DNA of 64,000 bases from Candidatus Mailhella merdavium (GCA_019119045.1 DWXS01000084.1:1-64000), one strand, 5' to 3'. Numbered from the stretch's first letter, positions 36,824 to 45,420 are shown. Program-made: numbers and translations. The notes: a model not told the origin generated them from the sequence alone.

Positions 36824-37759
36824 TTAGAGGTTTGAGGTTTTACGGGCGGCCGCCCGCGAGGCGAGTCCGTCGATGCGTTCCCATGCCCTGGCCAGAAGCT
36901 CTCCGAGCGGGGAGTCTGTTTCCGTCAGGGCAAGGCCTGCAATCATGGCCCGCGTCACATCCGGGCTGAAGGGCAGCTCGGCCGCGACAACACGATCCTT
37001 TTCTCCGGCAAGCTTGCGGATACGCGCCGTTTCTTCCGGATTGAGATCGCATTTGTTGATGATCAGGGTAACGGGAATATGGAAATGGTCGCACAATGCG
37101 GCCACTCTTTCAAAATCGTGTACGCCGGAAGGCGTCGGTTCCACTACGGCCACGGCCAGCGTCGCCCCCGACAGAGAACTGATGACCGGACAGCCGACGC
37201 CGGGGGAACCGTCGCACAGAATGGTTTCCGCACCGCTTTTTCCTGCCAGTTCCCGCGCCTGCTGCTTGAGCAGACTGACCAGACGTCCGGAATTTTCCTG
37301 CCCCGGATTCAGCAGCGCGTGCGCCATGACGCCGAAACGGGTATCGCTGACGTACCATTCTCCACATTCGCGTTCCGGAAAGGTAATGGCTCCGGCAGGG
37401 CAGAGATGGAAGCAGACGCCGCAGCCTTCGCAGTGCAGAGGATCGACGGTAAAGGCGTCTCCCCGATGCTGAACGGCGTCGAATTTGCACAGTTTGGCGC
37501 ATGTTCCGCAGCCTGTACACTTGTCGGGCGTTATTTCCGCCTGATTGCCGGAGATAAAGGCTTCGCGACGGCGTATCGAGGGAGAGAGCAGAAGATGCAG
37601 ATCCGGGGCGTCCACGTCCAGATCGCAGATGACGAGCCTGTGTGCATTTTCTGTGTTGTCAGTATTTGTTCGCCCTCCGGAGGCCAGATGCGCGAGAGCT
37701 GCGCATACGGACGTTTTGCCCGTGCCGCCCTTGCCGCTGATCACAACGATTTCACGCAT
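36824..37759 (-). CDS. MinD/ParA-type ATPase with ferredoxin insert (ORP cluster, second)
   Basis: 311 residues. Deviant Walker A SGKGGTGKTS (about 7-16), then an inserted two-cluster ferredoxin domain CTGCGTCAKLC (about 82-92) and CEGCGVCFHLC (about 109-119), then the switch/Walker B part with CDGSPGVGCP (about 183-192). This architecture is that of Desulfovibrio ORP-complex ATPases. It probably couples ATP hydrolysis to cluster or electron transfer on the NifX-like partners. GGAGG precedes the start, and the gene overlaps the paralogue upstream by 8 bp. Confidence 0.88.
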   Translation of the reverse strand: MREIVVISGKGGTGKTSVCAALAHLASGGRTNTDNTENAHRLVICDLDVDAPDLHLLLSPSIRRREAFISGNQAEITPDKCTGCGTCAKLCKFDAVQHRGDAFTVDPLHCEGCGVCFHLCPAGAITFPERECGEWYVSDTRFGVMAHALLNPGQENSGRLVSLLKQQARELAGKSGAETILCDGSPGVGCPVISSLSGATLAVAVVEPTPSGVHDFERVAALCDHFHIPVTLIINKCDLNPEETARIRKLAGEKDRVVAAELPFSPDVTRAMIAGLALTETDSPLGELLARAWERIDGLASRAAARKTSNL

Positions 37760-38648
37760 GAGTTCCTCCTTGCCCCGCTTCCCGCAGAATGGACTCTGCC
37801 AGAGCGCGGAAACGTGCTTCCCATGCAGGGGAGGTTCCGGCGATCAGACCGCCTCCGGCATACTGTTCCGCCGCCGCGCGGTCAAAGGGCAGTTCGGCCA
37901 GCAGAGGAAGCTGCCTTTCCGCGCACCAGGCGCGCAGTTCGGCGTCTCCCGCCTCGTTGCCGTCCATGCCGGATCGGTTCATGACAACCCCAAGCCGTGC
38001 TCCACTGCGGGAAAAGGCCGCGTGCGCCAGCTTGAAATCATGGAAGCCGAAGGGTGTCGGTTCGGCCACCAGTACCACCATATCCGCCCGCCCCGCTACG
38101 GTCATGGCCGGACAGCTTACACCGGGAGGCGAATCCAGCAGCGCGTCACTGTCGTTTCCGGCAAGCATGACGTCCAGCGTGGTCAGCAGCTCCCGCAGCA
38201 GGGGAGGTGTCATGGCCTCTCCGATGCGCGTGCGCCCCATGATGAAGGGACGTTTTATTCCTGCCGCGGTGAAAAAGCCTTCTTCCAGAACGCCGAGTTC
38301 CCGTTTTGCCGTATCCAGCGCGCTTTCGCGGCAGACCGCAAAACAGCCTCCGCACCCGTGGCACATATCCGGGAAGATCAGCACCTTTTTACCGAAACGG
38401 GCAATGGTCCGATACTGGCAGATATCTTTGCAGGCTCCGCAGGCGGTGCATTTCCCGGGAATCAGCAGCGGCACGTCCAGCGTGACGGCTCTGCGGGTCG
38501 GCAGTTCGGGCGAGAGAAAAAGATGCAGGTTGGGCGCTTCCACGTCACAGTCTACGGCAACGACCGGGCGCGGCCAGAGGGCGGCCAGAGAGGCCGTGAC
38601 CGTTGTCTTGCCCGCTCCGCCCTTACCGCTGGCGAATACGATGCGCAT
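37752..38648 (-). CDS. MinD/ParA-type ATPase with ferredoxin insert (ORP cluster, first)
   Basis: 298 residues, a paralogue of the next gene: Walker A SGKGGAGKTT (about 6-15), ferredoxin insert CTACGACKDIC and CHGCGGCFAVC, and the LLDSPPGVSCPAM segment. The start at 38648 is chosen because AGAGGA lies six bases upstream and the product then begins MRIVFASGKGG, as family members do; a longer frame would run back into the gene upstream. The tandem pair overlaps by 8 bp and probably works as a heterodimer. Confidence 0.88.
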   Translation of the reverse strand: MRIVFASGKGGAGKTTVTASLAALWPRPVVAVDCDVEAPNLHLFLSPELPTRRAVTLDVPLLIPGKCTACGACKDICQYRTIARFGKKVLIFPDMCHGCGGCFAVCRESALDTAKRELGVLEEGFFTAAGIKRPFIMGRTRIGEAMTPPLLRELLTTLDVMLAGNDSDALLDSPPGVSCPAMTVAGRADMVVLVAEPTPFGFHDFKLAHAAFSRSGARLGVVMNRSGMDGNEAGDAELRAWCAERQLPLLAELPFDRAAAEQYAGGGLIAGTSPAWEARFRALAESILREAGQGGTHA

Positions 38649-38688
38649 GACATGTCCTCTTGCAGGTATGTGAAATGCGGAAGAAGGC

Positions 38689-39387
38689 TCAGGCCTTGTG
38701 GCGACCTTCTTCATTCGGAGCGTCGGCTGCACTTGCCTTGCCGCTCAGGAACAGATCCACCGCCTCGCGCACGGTGCGACCGTCCAGATTCTGACAAATC
38801 TGGATATCCGCGGCCTTCAGAGCCTCAAATGCCTTCGGGCCGACATAGCCGCTGAGGACGACTTCCGCTCCGGCCTCGGCCACGCGCTGCGCCGTTTCTA
38901 TACCTGCGCCCTGCGCCAGCACCTGAGAGGCGCCGTTGTCGAGGTAGGTGTTGTCCATCGTTTCAGAGTCTACAAGAACAAAGCCGGCGGCTCTGCCGAA
39001 ACGTGGATCCACCATGGATTCAAGGCCGGGGCCTTCGCTGGAGACTGCGATTTTCATGGCTTTGTGCTCCTTTGGAAATGAAATGTCGTGAGATTTTGAA
39101 CGGACGTTTGCGCTTTGCGCAATACGCAGCGCGTGACCGTGTACCAGAGCTTCCGCCGCGGCCCGTCTTGCCTGCGCCAGCATACGACCGAACGTATGAC
39201 GGGAAACTCCCATCAGTTCCGCTCCCTGCTCCGAAGTCATCCCTTCCAGATCGGCCAGTCGCATGGCTTCAAGTCCGTCCACGGGCAGATCGACCACGGG
39301 CAGATCCCGCATGATCACGCCGCACGGTTTGAACAGGCGTACACAGGGATCGCGTTCGATGAAACGGCAGCATCTTGGTCTGGGCAT
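38689..39387 (-). CDS. DUF134 regulator joined in frame to a NifX-type domain
   Basis: 232 residues. Residues 1-100 are a DUF134 DNA-binding protein (MPRPRCCRFIE, LRLADLEGMTSEQGAELMGV helix-turn-helix region written in part). Residues 111-232 are a complete NifX-type cluster-binding domain that starts with its own Met (39057), preceded by AAAGGAG ten bases upstream. Two products could therefore be made: the fusion and a free NifX-like 'orange protein' homologue. The first gene of the minus-strand ORP-type operon, divergent from mrp. The start at 39387 is set by the conserved DUF134 beginning. Confidence 0.82.
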   Translation of the reverse strand: MPRPRCCRFIERDPCVRLFKPCGVIMRDLPVVDLPVDGLEAMRLADLEGMTSEQGAELMGVSRHTFGRMLAQARRAAAEALVHGHALRIAQSANVRSKSHDISFPKEHKAMKIAVSSEGPGLESMVDPRFGRAAGFVLVDSETMDNTYLDNGASQVLAQGAGIETAQRVAEAGAEVVLSGYVGPKAFEALKAADIQICQNLDGRTVREAVDLFLSGKASAADAPNEEGRHKA

Positions 39388-39427
39388 TCCGGCCTCGGTT
39401 TTGTTCCGGTGATAAAGGATGACGTTT

Positions 39428-39465
39428 TGCTCTTTTGAGCATAACACTCCGCGGGCAAAGGTCAA
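39428..39465 (-). promoter_or_regulatory. Promoter with overlapping palindrome for the DUF134-NifX operon
   Basis: Read on the minus strand: TTGACC (39465-39460), a 16-base spacer and TATGCT (39443-39438), with the palindrome TGCTC-AAAA-GAGCA (39441-39428) covering the -10 box and start region. This is the position of a repressor site and DUF134 itself is a candidate binder. Confidence 0.5.
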
Positions 39466-39562
39466 GACTGCAAGAGAACTTTTTCGTTTTTTTTCTTCTC
39501 GTGCTTGACTCCATCCCCCGATCCGGCGCAAATGAACACACATATCCCCAAAGGAGACAGAC

Positions 39563-40453
39563 ATGTCCGAATGTTCCGGTCAGCAGGGTCATGCGTCCAT
39601 TCCCATGACCCATAATTATCAACTCAAGGTTATCGCCGGTAATCTGTCCGGCGTGAAGCACAAGATTTTCGTCATGAGCGGCAAGGGCGGCGTAGGGAAA
39701 AGTTCCGTCACCGTAAATCTGGCCGTGGCCCTCGCCATGCGGGGCAACAAGGTGGGTATCCTCGACGTGGATATCCACGGCCCCAGCGTACCGCATCTGC
39801 TGGGCTGCGAAGGTCAGGTTCTGGCGGACGACGCGGGCAGGCTGATTCCCGTAAGCTGCCCTGTCCCCGGGAACCCGGAAGGGGGCGAACTTTCCTATAT
39901 TTCCATTGAATCATTTCTGCCCGATCCGGACAGTGCGGTTGTCTGGAGGGGGCCGAAGAAGACTTCGGCAATTCAGCAGTTCCTTTCTGATGTGAAATGG
40001 GGTGCGCTGGATTATCTGGTCATTGATTCGCCTCCCGGAACCGGCGACGAACATATGACCATCATGGACTGCATCCCGGATGCACAGTGCGTGGTGGTGA
40101 CCACGCCGCAGGAAATTTCTCTGGCCGACGTGCGCAAGGCTCTGGATTTTCTGCGTCTTGTCAAGGCTCCCGTACTGGGCATTGTGGAAAATATGAGCGG
40201 TCTTATCTGCCCGCACTGCGGAGGAGAAATCGATCTCTTCAAGAAGGGGGGAGGCGAAGAACTTGCCAGACAGGACGAGCTGACTTTCCTGGGAGCAATA
40301 CCGCTGGATCCCGCTACTGTCGTGGCTGCGGATCTCGGTAAGCCTATCGTTGCTCTGGATACAGACAGCGCGGCCAAGACGGCCTTCCTGCGTCTGGCCG
40401 ACTCCGTGACGGCAGCTCTGAACGGCCGGGAAAGGTGTAAGGCCGAAAAGTAA
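39563..40453 (+). CDS. mrp: Mrp/NBP35-family Fe-S carrier ATPase
   Basis: 296 residues. Deviant Walker A MSGKGGVGKSS (about 38-48), the LDVDIHGPSVP segment, DSPPGTGDEH and the C-terminal cluster-binding CPHC in SGLICPHCGGEI (about 212-223). It carries or transfers Fe-S clusters in the cytoplasm. AAAGGAG precedes the ATG. It is divergent from the ORP-type operon, as in Desulfovibrio, where a longer MrpORP with a fused NifX domain is known; this one has only the Mrp part. Confidence 0.9.
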   Translation: MSECSGQQGHASIPMTHNYQLKVIAGNLSGVKHKIFVMSGKGGVGKSSVTVNLAVALAMRGNKVGILDVDIHGPSVPHLLGCEGQVLADDAGRLIPVSCPVPGNPEGGELSYISIESFLPDPDSAVVWRGPKKTSAIQQFLSDVKWGALDYLVIDSPPGTGDEHMTIMDCIPDAQCVVVTTPQEISLADVRKALDFLRLVKAPVLGIVENMSGLICPHCGGEIDLFKKGGGEELARQDELTFLGAIPLDPATVVAADLGKPIVALDTDSAAKTAFLRLADSVTAALNGRERCKAEK

Positions 40454-40695
40454 GGGGATCTGCTCCGGGAGCATTCCCCTCCCGCCATGAGAAGGCAAGG
40501 CCTTCAGATGGATTCCGTTGCGGGCGTTGCCTGCATCTGAAGAAGGTATGCGCTTTTCCGGCGCAGTATTGCCGTGACCACAAGCTCGTTGTGCGAATGA
40601 CAGATGCTTTGCGGGGAGACGTTAAAGAACTGATAAGGCATGTCTCTTCCGGGAAGAAGGCTCCGAACCTGTTCTGACATAAGGGAGGGAGTTCA

Positions 40696-40833
40696 TGGCA
40701 TACGGCCTTTTTCAGAATACTGAGTTCGGATCGAATTTGTACTGTCCGGAGTGTTACGGATGCCTGCATGGAACAGCGTTGTCGCCTGAAGCTTGGTTCG
40801 TCGCTCAGACCGCAAGATACTGCTTCCGGTAGT
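40696..40833 (+). CDS. Small Cys-containing protein candidate (45 residues)
   Basis: A short open frame starting ATG with AAGGGAGGGAG just upstream, one of the better ribosome binding sites in the window. The product contains CPECYGC (about 17-23), followed by a hydrophobic stretch and a final Cys. The motif could bind zinc or a cluster. It stands alone between mrp and the convergent zinc-finger gene. No family recognised; chance remains possible at this length. Confidence 0.4.
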
Positions 40834-40864
40834 AAGCAAAACCCAGAGTGTCATTATTAACTGA

Positions 40865-40899
40865 AACATCCCGTCGTCCATTCATGGGCGGCGGGATGT
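40865..40899 (-). terminator. Hairpin after the zinc-finger gene
   Basis: ACATCCCG-CG-CC pairs with GG-CG-CGGGATGT (two mismatches) around a short loop. On the minus strand it is followed by TTTCAGTT, a weak T tail, 30 bases after the stop of the gene. Confidence 0.5.
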
Positions 40900-40929
40900 G
40901 CTGGTTCCGGGGCGTCTTCGGGGCGCGAA

Positions 40930-41154
40930 TCAGTTGCCCCCATCCTGTTCCATTTCTTCCTGGCAGGCTTTGCACAAGCCTACGCCGGGAATGGCCCGGA
41001 GGCGCGCGGCGGGAATGGGTTCTCCGCATTCGCGGCAGCAGGGCACGCCGTCTATCCATTCCGGCCCTTCCATGTAGGTATGCTTCCGGGCGTTCTGTAA
41101 TGCAGTTTCACGCTCAAGACGTTCCAGTTCCGATGCCTGATCAAACAAATCCAT
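40930..41154 (-). CDS. TraR/DksA-type zinc-finger protein
   Basis: 74 residues. CRECGEPIPAARL (about 40-52) and GLCKACQEEM (about 59-68) form the C4 zinc finger of the TraR/DksA/YbiI group; the N terminus is a short helix (QASELERLERE). The short form lacks the long DksA coiled coil and resembles TraR and phage proteins that bind the RNA polymerase secondary channel. No strong ribosome site is visible. Confidence 0.85.
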   Translation of the reverse strand: MDLFDQASELERLERETALQNARKHTYMEGPEWIDGVPCCRECGEPIPAARLRAIPGVGLCKACQEEMEQDGGN

Positions 41155-41217
41155 GAAAAATCCCTTTATATTTACGAGTCTTTTGAAGATAGGAGAAAAA
41201 GGGGCTGCAAACGGCTT

Positions 41218-41709
41218 TTACCCGACGGCCGATCCTTCCGCCGGAGACAACAGATCTGCCCGTATCTTGACCACCATTTTTTTTACCGTGCGGGGAGTGT
41301 CTACGGCCAGACAGGGCATGTGCGCCTCTCCCGGCAGGATCAGGGCAAATATGCCGGGTCGGAGCAGAATTCTGCTTGTGGGCGGAGGCGTTTCTCTGAA
41401 AAATTCTATGTCGTTGCCGTCGCGCTCCCTGTCCGGGGTGAGTCCGGAGGCGTCGATGACATACAGATATTCCTCACCGTCCAGCACAGTCTGGATGTCG
41501 GCCATGAGGCTATGGTTTTCATAGGCGGCTTCGTCTGTGTTTCGGCTGACGTATACCTGTACGACGGCTCTTGCTTCGTGAGGAAGGGGGTATTCCCCTT
41601 CCGGTAAATCAGGGCCCCGTGCAATCAGGCGCATAAGTTCCGCACCTATTTCCTGCCACGCTCTGCCGAGAGGCCAGCGTACGACATGTTCAAGTCTGTC
41701 GGAGATCAT
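41218..41709 (-). CDS. YhcH/YjgK/YiaL (DUF386) family protein
   Basis: 163-residue cupin-like protein. ENHSLMADIQTVLDGEEYLYV and then LRPGIFALILPGEAHMPCLA-type sequence are family hallmarks (ADIQ-VLDGEE about 70-80; LPGEAHMP about 124-131), with Glu/His residues expected to bind a metal. Relatives act as beta-anomerases or sugar-related enzymes (EbgC, NanQ). No sugar genes adjoin, so the substrate is open. Confidence 0.82.
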   Translation of the reverse strand: MISDRLEHVVRWPLGRAWQEIGAELMRLIARGPDLPEGEYPLPHEARAVVQVYVSRNTDEAAYENHSLMADIQTVLDGEEYLYVIDASGLTPDRERDGNDIEFFRETPPPTSRILLRPGIFALILPGEAHMPCLAVDTPRTVKKMVVKIRADLLSPAEGSAVG

Positions 41710-41821
41710 AATTTACCTATATATTTATAGTGGTTATGGAAAGAATTCAGGCTTGAAAATCCGATATGAGCCTGAACAGGGGCGCAGAATGCGACAGGGC
41801 AGGAGGCTTGTCAAGGAAAAG

Positions 41822-41857
41822 AAGTCGGTCAGACATGGGATCATGTCTGACCGACTT
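41822..41857 (-). terminator. Perfect 15-bp hairpin between DUF386 and hydrolase genes
   Basis: AAGTCGGTCAGACAT and ATGTCTGACCGACTT are exact inverted copies around a six-base loop. On the minus strand it is followed by CTTTTCC. It lies about 130 bases after the end of the hydrolase pseudogene and is probably its terminator, though a strong operator is possible. Confidence 0.6.
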
Positions 41858-41988
41858 GAAAAGGAAGAATATCTCCGGAAGTTTCTTTCATTCCGGAAAA
41901 ACGGTATCTGGGTTCCGTGGGCAGGATTGTCTGCGCTCATGGAGAGCCCGACCCAGGCTGAATATCCGGTTTTGTCGATACCCTCACC

Positions 41989-42909
41989 TCATGGACGGGA
42001 GGCGGCATTTCGTGCGAGAAAGTCCAGAACCAGAGCATTGAAAAGTTCCGGCTTGTCGCGGAAGACACTGTGCGCCCCGCCGGGAATGACCGCAAGTTCT
42101 CCTGCGGGAAGTTGAGCGGCGAACTGCGCGGCTGAGACGGGGAGGAAAAAGTCGTCCCGGTCTCCGAGAATAACCAGCGCGGGTATCTTGATATTCTGGA
42201 GTTTCTCCAGAGGATAAGCATAGCTTTACGGAGTATTCCAGGTAAGCCACACGTCTTTCATCAGGGTTCGCCAGTAGTCCGGCTGCCCCGGTTTGGCGTG
42301 CATTTTGGCCATGAAATTCCAGCCTTCCGGGCTTGCGGCATACATGGCGTCCAGATCATCGTCAGTCAGCGCGCTGCGTTTTGTGACAGGGGCGTAAAAT
42401 GCCTTCATTCCGGCGAAATAATGATCCAGATCTGCCTGCCCGGACGGAGGAACGGCTCCTCCGATCACTAATGCTCCGGCAAGTTCCGGGTATGCTATCC
42501 CGACAGTCAGCGCAATGATACCTCCGTCGCTGTATCCCATAAGCACGGGCTTTTTCAGATCGAGAGCTTTGCAGAAGGCCGCAACGTCATCGGCCAGCAG
42601 GCTGTATCCGAATCTGTGGGAAGGATTGTCCGTTTTTCCGTGTCCGCGCGTATCGGGAGTGATGACCCGGTATTTTTTCGCCAGAGCCGGAATCTGTTTC
42701 GCCCACATGGCAGAAGTCAGACCTCCTCCGTGGATGAGAACGATTGCCGGCCCTTCGCCCTGCTCCGTGTAGGCGATATTCAGTCCGTTGGCGAGTACGT
42801 GTTTCACTTCCTGTTCTTCCGCCCCGGCCCTGCCAGTCATCCCCGTTATCAGTGACAACATCAGGAACATAAAAGCTGCAGCTCTGGCCATTCGAAAAAG
42901 AATGCTCAT
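41989..42909 (-). pseudogene. Exported alpha/beta hydrolase with an in-frame stop
   Basis: The gene codes for a signal peptide (1-30, ending AGA), oxyanion region LIHGGG, nucleophile GYSDGG (Ser about 126) and cap. A TAA at 42226-42228 stops translation after WNTP at residue 227, but the same frame continues without a gap through YPLEKLQNIKIPALVILGD-RDD (catalytic Asp), PGGAHSVF (catalytic His) to a TGA at 41989. So a complete 306-codon hydrolase is split by one nonsense codon, and the shortened product lacks two catalytic residues. GGAGG precedes the ATG. Confidence 0.88.
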
Positions 42910-43274
42910 CTGAAGTCCTCCAAGCTAAGAATGGAAATAATAAATTCGATGTCGAACTTTTATCAAGGTGTCCAATATGTAAAAAGCGGCGTCGAGCCGC
43001 ATATCCGGTCTTCAAAACTGTTTTCCGGCGGGGATGATTCGGGGGGGAAATTCCCGGGAAAGCAGTTTTCAACCTGCATGGGTGATTCCGGCATGCTTTT
43101 CTCCATACATGTTGTCCTGCCAGGAAAAGAGCTTTCCATGTCCGGATTCACGTTTTTATTTGCCGATTTCACCCCGCCTTCGGCATGTCAGTCAGATGAC
43201 TTTTTATCCTTCTTTTCACCGGATTGAGTCGGAGCCGTCCATGAGCAGGCGTCACGCGCCTGTCCGTTTTGTCC
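42910..43274. other. Intergenic, no supported gene
   Basis: About 365 bases. A 29-codon frame at 43138 on the plus strand has a weak AGGAAAAGAG in front; I do not count it as a gene. Confidence 0.45.
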
Positions 43275-43361
43275 TCAGGAGGGCAGTATTCCCTTTTTGC
43301 GTAGAAGAAAGAAAAGGCCGAACACGGCAATAAGAATGATGAGATCAAGCCATGAATTCAT
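43275..43361 (-). CDS. Very small membrane protein (28 residues)
   Basis: ATG preceded by AAAGGAGACCAT, an excellent ribosome site. The product starts MNSWLDL, continues as an uninterrupted hydrophobic helix (about residues 6-20, IILIAVFGLFFLL) and ends with a basic RKKG and a short tail: the form of a single-pass inner-membrane protein, positive side in. No family recognised. A second protein of the same design lies 630 bp upstream on the same strand. Confidence 0.6.
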   Translation of the reverse strand: MNSWLDLIILIAVFGLFFLLRKKGILPS

Positions 43362-43854
43362 ATGGTCTCCTTTTGTATAAGGCGTTTTTGCTGCTCCGAA
43401 ACAAGGGGCTTAGTGTTATCAAGTCCGGGGGTGTAGAGAATTTTCCCGTTCGGTGACATGGACTGCGCCTGTGGTCTGCCTGAGAATACGTCAGAGAGTC
43501 CCTGGAAATTTTTTGGGCTCCATTGCCCGGGCAAAGAGGCCAGTCAGAATATGGCGTCGGAATTCGGCAGTCCGAGGTGTCATAAACAGGATAGCATGAA
43601 GCCTTCATACAGGAAAGAAGAATGGGAAAGGTATAACAGATGGGAGCCATGCCGAAGTGTACGGATGCTGTCCGGCCTGAATTCCGTCAATATGAAGAAC
43701 CTTGCGGGATAAAAAGGGGAGGACAGCCGTTCGGAATGCGAAATGAGGACCGGTAATACGTCTGCCGCTGGCGAAGCGGGGCCGGAAAGGCTTTCGTCGA
43801 AATGTCCGTTTTGAGGCAGGAAGCGACGCGGTGAACAGAGGAAGAGAGTATTAA
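43362..43854. other. Intergenic, no supported gene
   Basis: About 490 bases between the two tiny membrane-protein genes. Frames are short and without ribosome sites. Confidence 0.45.
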
Positions 43855-43884
43855 ATGAAAAGGCCCGCCGAAAAGGCGAGCCTG
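43855..43884 (-). terminator. Terminator of the 26-residue membrane protein gene
   Basis: On the minus strand an AGGCTCGCC / GGCGGGCCT stem (one mismatch) with a TTTTC loop is followed by TTTTCATTT. About 105 bases after the stop. Confidence 0.7.
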
Positions 43885-43990
43885 TCGGTTTATGAGGGAG
43901 AACAGCTCATTTTTTTTGAGTCTGAGCGGATTCCCCGGCTCCCGGCCAGGGACAGCAGGCCCCTTCATCGTCCTGCCCCTGATGTCCGCA

Positions 43991-44071
43991 TCAGCAGGCC
44001 CGACGTTTTGCCCACCACAGCGTGCCGACAAGGGCGGCTACAGGGATGAGCATCAGCCATGCATGTTCCAT
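43991..44071 (-). CDS. Very small membrane protein (26 residues)
   Basis: ATG preceded by GGAGGAACGGTC. The product begins MEHAW, has one hydrophobic segment (about 5-21, LMLIPVAALVGTLWW) and ends with the basic AKRRAC. Topology as for the 28-residue protein downstream. Own terminator about 105 bp further. Such proteins often modulate a larger membrane complex (CydX, KdpF, MgtS are examples of size), but no partner is adjacent here. Confidence 0.62.
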   Translation of the reverse strand: MEHAWLMLIPVAALVGTLWWAKRRAC

Positions 44072-44101
44072 GACCGTTCCTCCGAAGAAAATTGATGGTG
44101 A

Positions 44102-44263
44102 ATGTCAGAAGAAAAAGATTTATATCACAAGCTAGCTTCGGTCAATCAGGAAAGCGGAAGAGAAAAGATGTCCGGAGAGGCGTGGAAGAATATTCCCGAT
44201 ATTCGGCGTATAGTGAAAGAGAAAATACCGATATACGAGAAGCCGATAAATAAAATTTACTGA
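44102..44263 (+). CDS. Hypothetical short charged protein (53 residues)
   Basis: An open frame in an A+T-rich stretch beginning MSEEKDLYHKLAS and rich in Lys and Glu. Only a weak GGTGA precedes the ATG. Base composition and codon use differ from the neighbours. Reported at low confidence because the composition looks protein-like and the gap is otherwise empty. Confidence 0.25.
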   Translation: MSEEKDLYHKLASVNQESGREKMSGEAWKNIPDIRRIVKEKIPIYEKPINKIY

Positions 44264-44455
44264 GATAAGAATGGATTTCAATCATGATTGTCCATCGATT
44301 CTTTTTATCATATGGTAATCGATGAGAATAGTCTGTTTATACATTAGTTCGGCACGGATTGTTGTTTTTATGGCGTTAATATATCAGGAATCCATCTGTT
44401 GAAAAGCTGCCGCTATATATGGAGGGAATTCTGTATATGGCGGACATCGGTAGGG

Positions 44456-44490
44456 AAAAAACGCCGGGAGAATATTCTCCCGGCGTTTTC
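44456..44490. terminator. Bidirectional terminator downstream of fabI
   Basis: ACGCCGGGAGAA and TTCTCCCGGCGT form a perfect stem flanked by A runs on one side and TTTT on the other, so it works in both directions. Confidence 0.82.
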
Positions 44491-44613
44491 TGAAGCGGTA
44501 TTCCGGTTCATGCCGTTGACGCGAGGGAGGTCTATGCCTCGTTTCCGGCACGTATTGCGGCATATTGTCGTGAAATGAGACGGGGGGATGAGGCTTCATC
44601 CCCCCCCGAAAAA

Positions 44614-45402
44614 TCAATTTTTTTCTGCCAGAACAGGGGTCAGTCCGATGGTCTGATATCCGCTGTCCACGAAAAGAACGTCGCCCGTCACGCCGGAAGC
44701 CATATCCGAAGCAAGGAACAGAGCGGCATTACCGACCTGATCGATGGTTACGTTGCGGCGCAGGGGAGAGTACTTTTCAATATGATCAAGAATGACGCGG
44801 AAATCCGAAATTCCGGAAGCGGCAAGAGTCTTGATCGGGCCGGCGCTGATGGCATTGATGCGCACGCCGCGCGCTCCGAGATCGGAGGCGAGGTAACGCA
44901 CGGATGCTTCCAGCGCGGCTTTGGCCACGCCCATGACATTGTAGTTGGGAACCAGTTTCTGCGCGCCGTAATACGTCATGCAGATAACGGAGGAACCCGC
45001 GTCCATGAGGGGTTCAAAGGCACGGCACAGCGCCACCAGAGAATAGGCGGAAATGTCCATGGCGACCTTGAAGCCATTGCGGGATGTGTCAAGATAGCGT
45101 CCGGCGAGTTCTTCCTTGGGCGCGTAGGCCACGGAATGTACCAGAACGTCTATTTTGCCCCATTTTTCCTTCACCAGTTCGGCGGCTGCGGCAATATCGT
45201 CGTCGCTGCTCACGTCGCAGGGAAGGGTGAATTCTCCGCCGAGTTCCTCGCTGATGGGTTCGACGCGTTTTTTTATGGCATCGCCGGCATAGCTGAAGGC
45301 GAGACGGGCGCCTTCGCGTGCGAAGGCGGATGAAATGCCGTAGGCGATACTACGATTGTTGGCTACGCCCATGATCAGGGCTTTTTTTCCTTCCAGCAGC
45401 AT
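44614..45402 (-). CDS. fabI: Enoyl-[acyl-carrier-protein] reductase (NADH)
   Basis: Last reduction of type II fatty acid elongation. 262 residues, the usual FabI length. GVANNRSIAYGIS (about 12-24) is the NADH-binding start of FabI, with the catalytic Tyr-x6-Lys seen in YGAQKLVPNYNVMGVAKAAL (Tyr before NVMGVAK) and ISAGPIKTLAASGI near 191. Triclosan-sensitive FabI type, not FabK/FabL/FabV. GGGAGG precedes the ATG. A G+C hairpin (44582-44606) follows the stop. purC lies 18 bp upstream and is probably cotranscribed. Confidence 0.96.
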   Translation of the reverse strand: MLLEGKKALIMGVANNRSIAYGISSAFAREGARLAFSYAGDAIKKRVEPISEELGGEFTLPCDVSSDDDIAAAAELVKEKWGKIDVLVHSVAYAPKEELAGRYLDTSRNGFKVAMDISAYSLVALCRAFEPLMDAGSSVICMTYYGAQKLVPNYNVMGVAKAALEASVRYLASDLGARGVRINAISAGPIKTLAASGISDFRVILDHIEKYSPLRRNVTIDQVGNAALFLASDMASGVTGDVLFVDSGYQTIGLTPVLAEKN

Positions 45403-45420
45403 GTATCCTCCCGCAGGATT

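Noticed and set aside
39388..39562. Sigma-54 promoters between the DUF134 gene and mrp, expected from D. vulgaris
   Set aside because: No GG-N10-GC element with good flanks was found on either strand.
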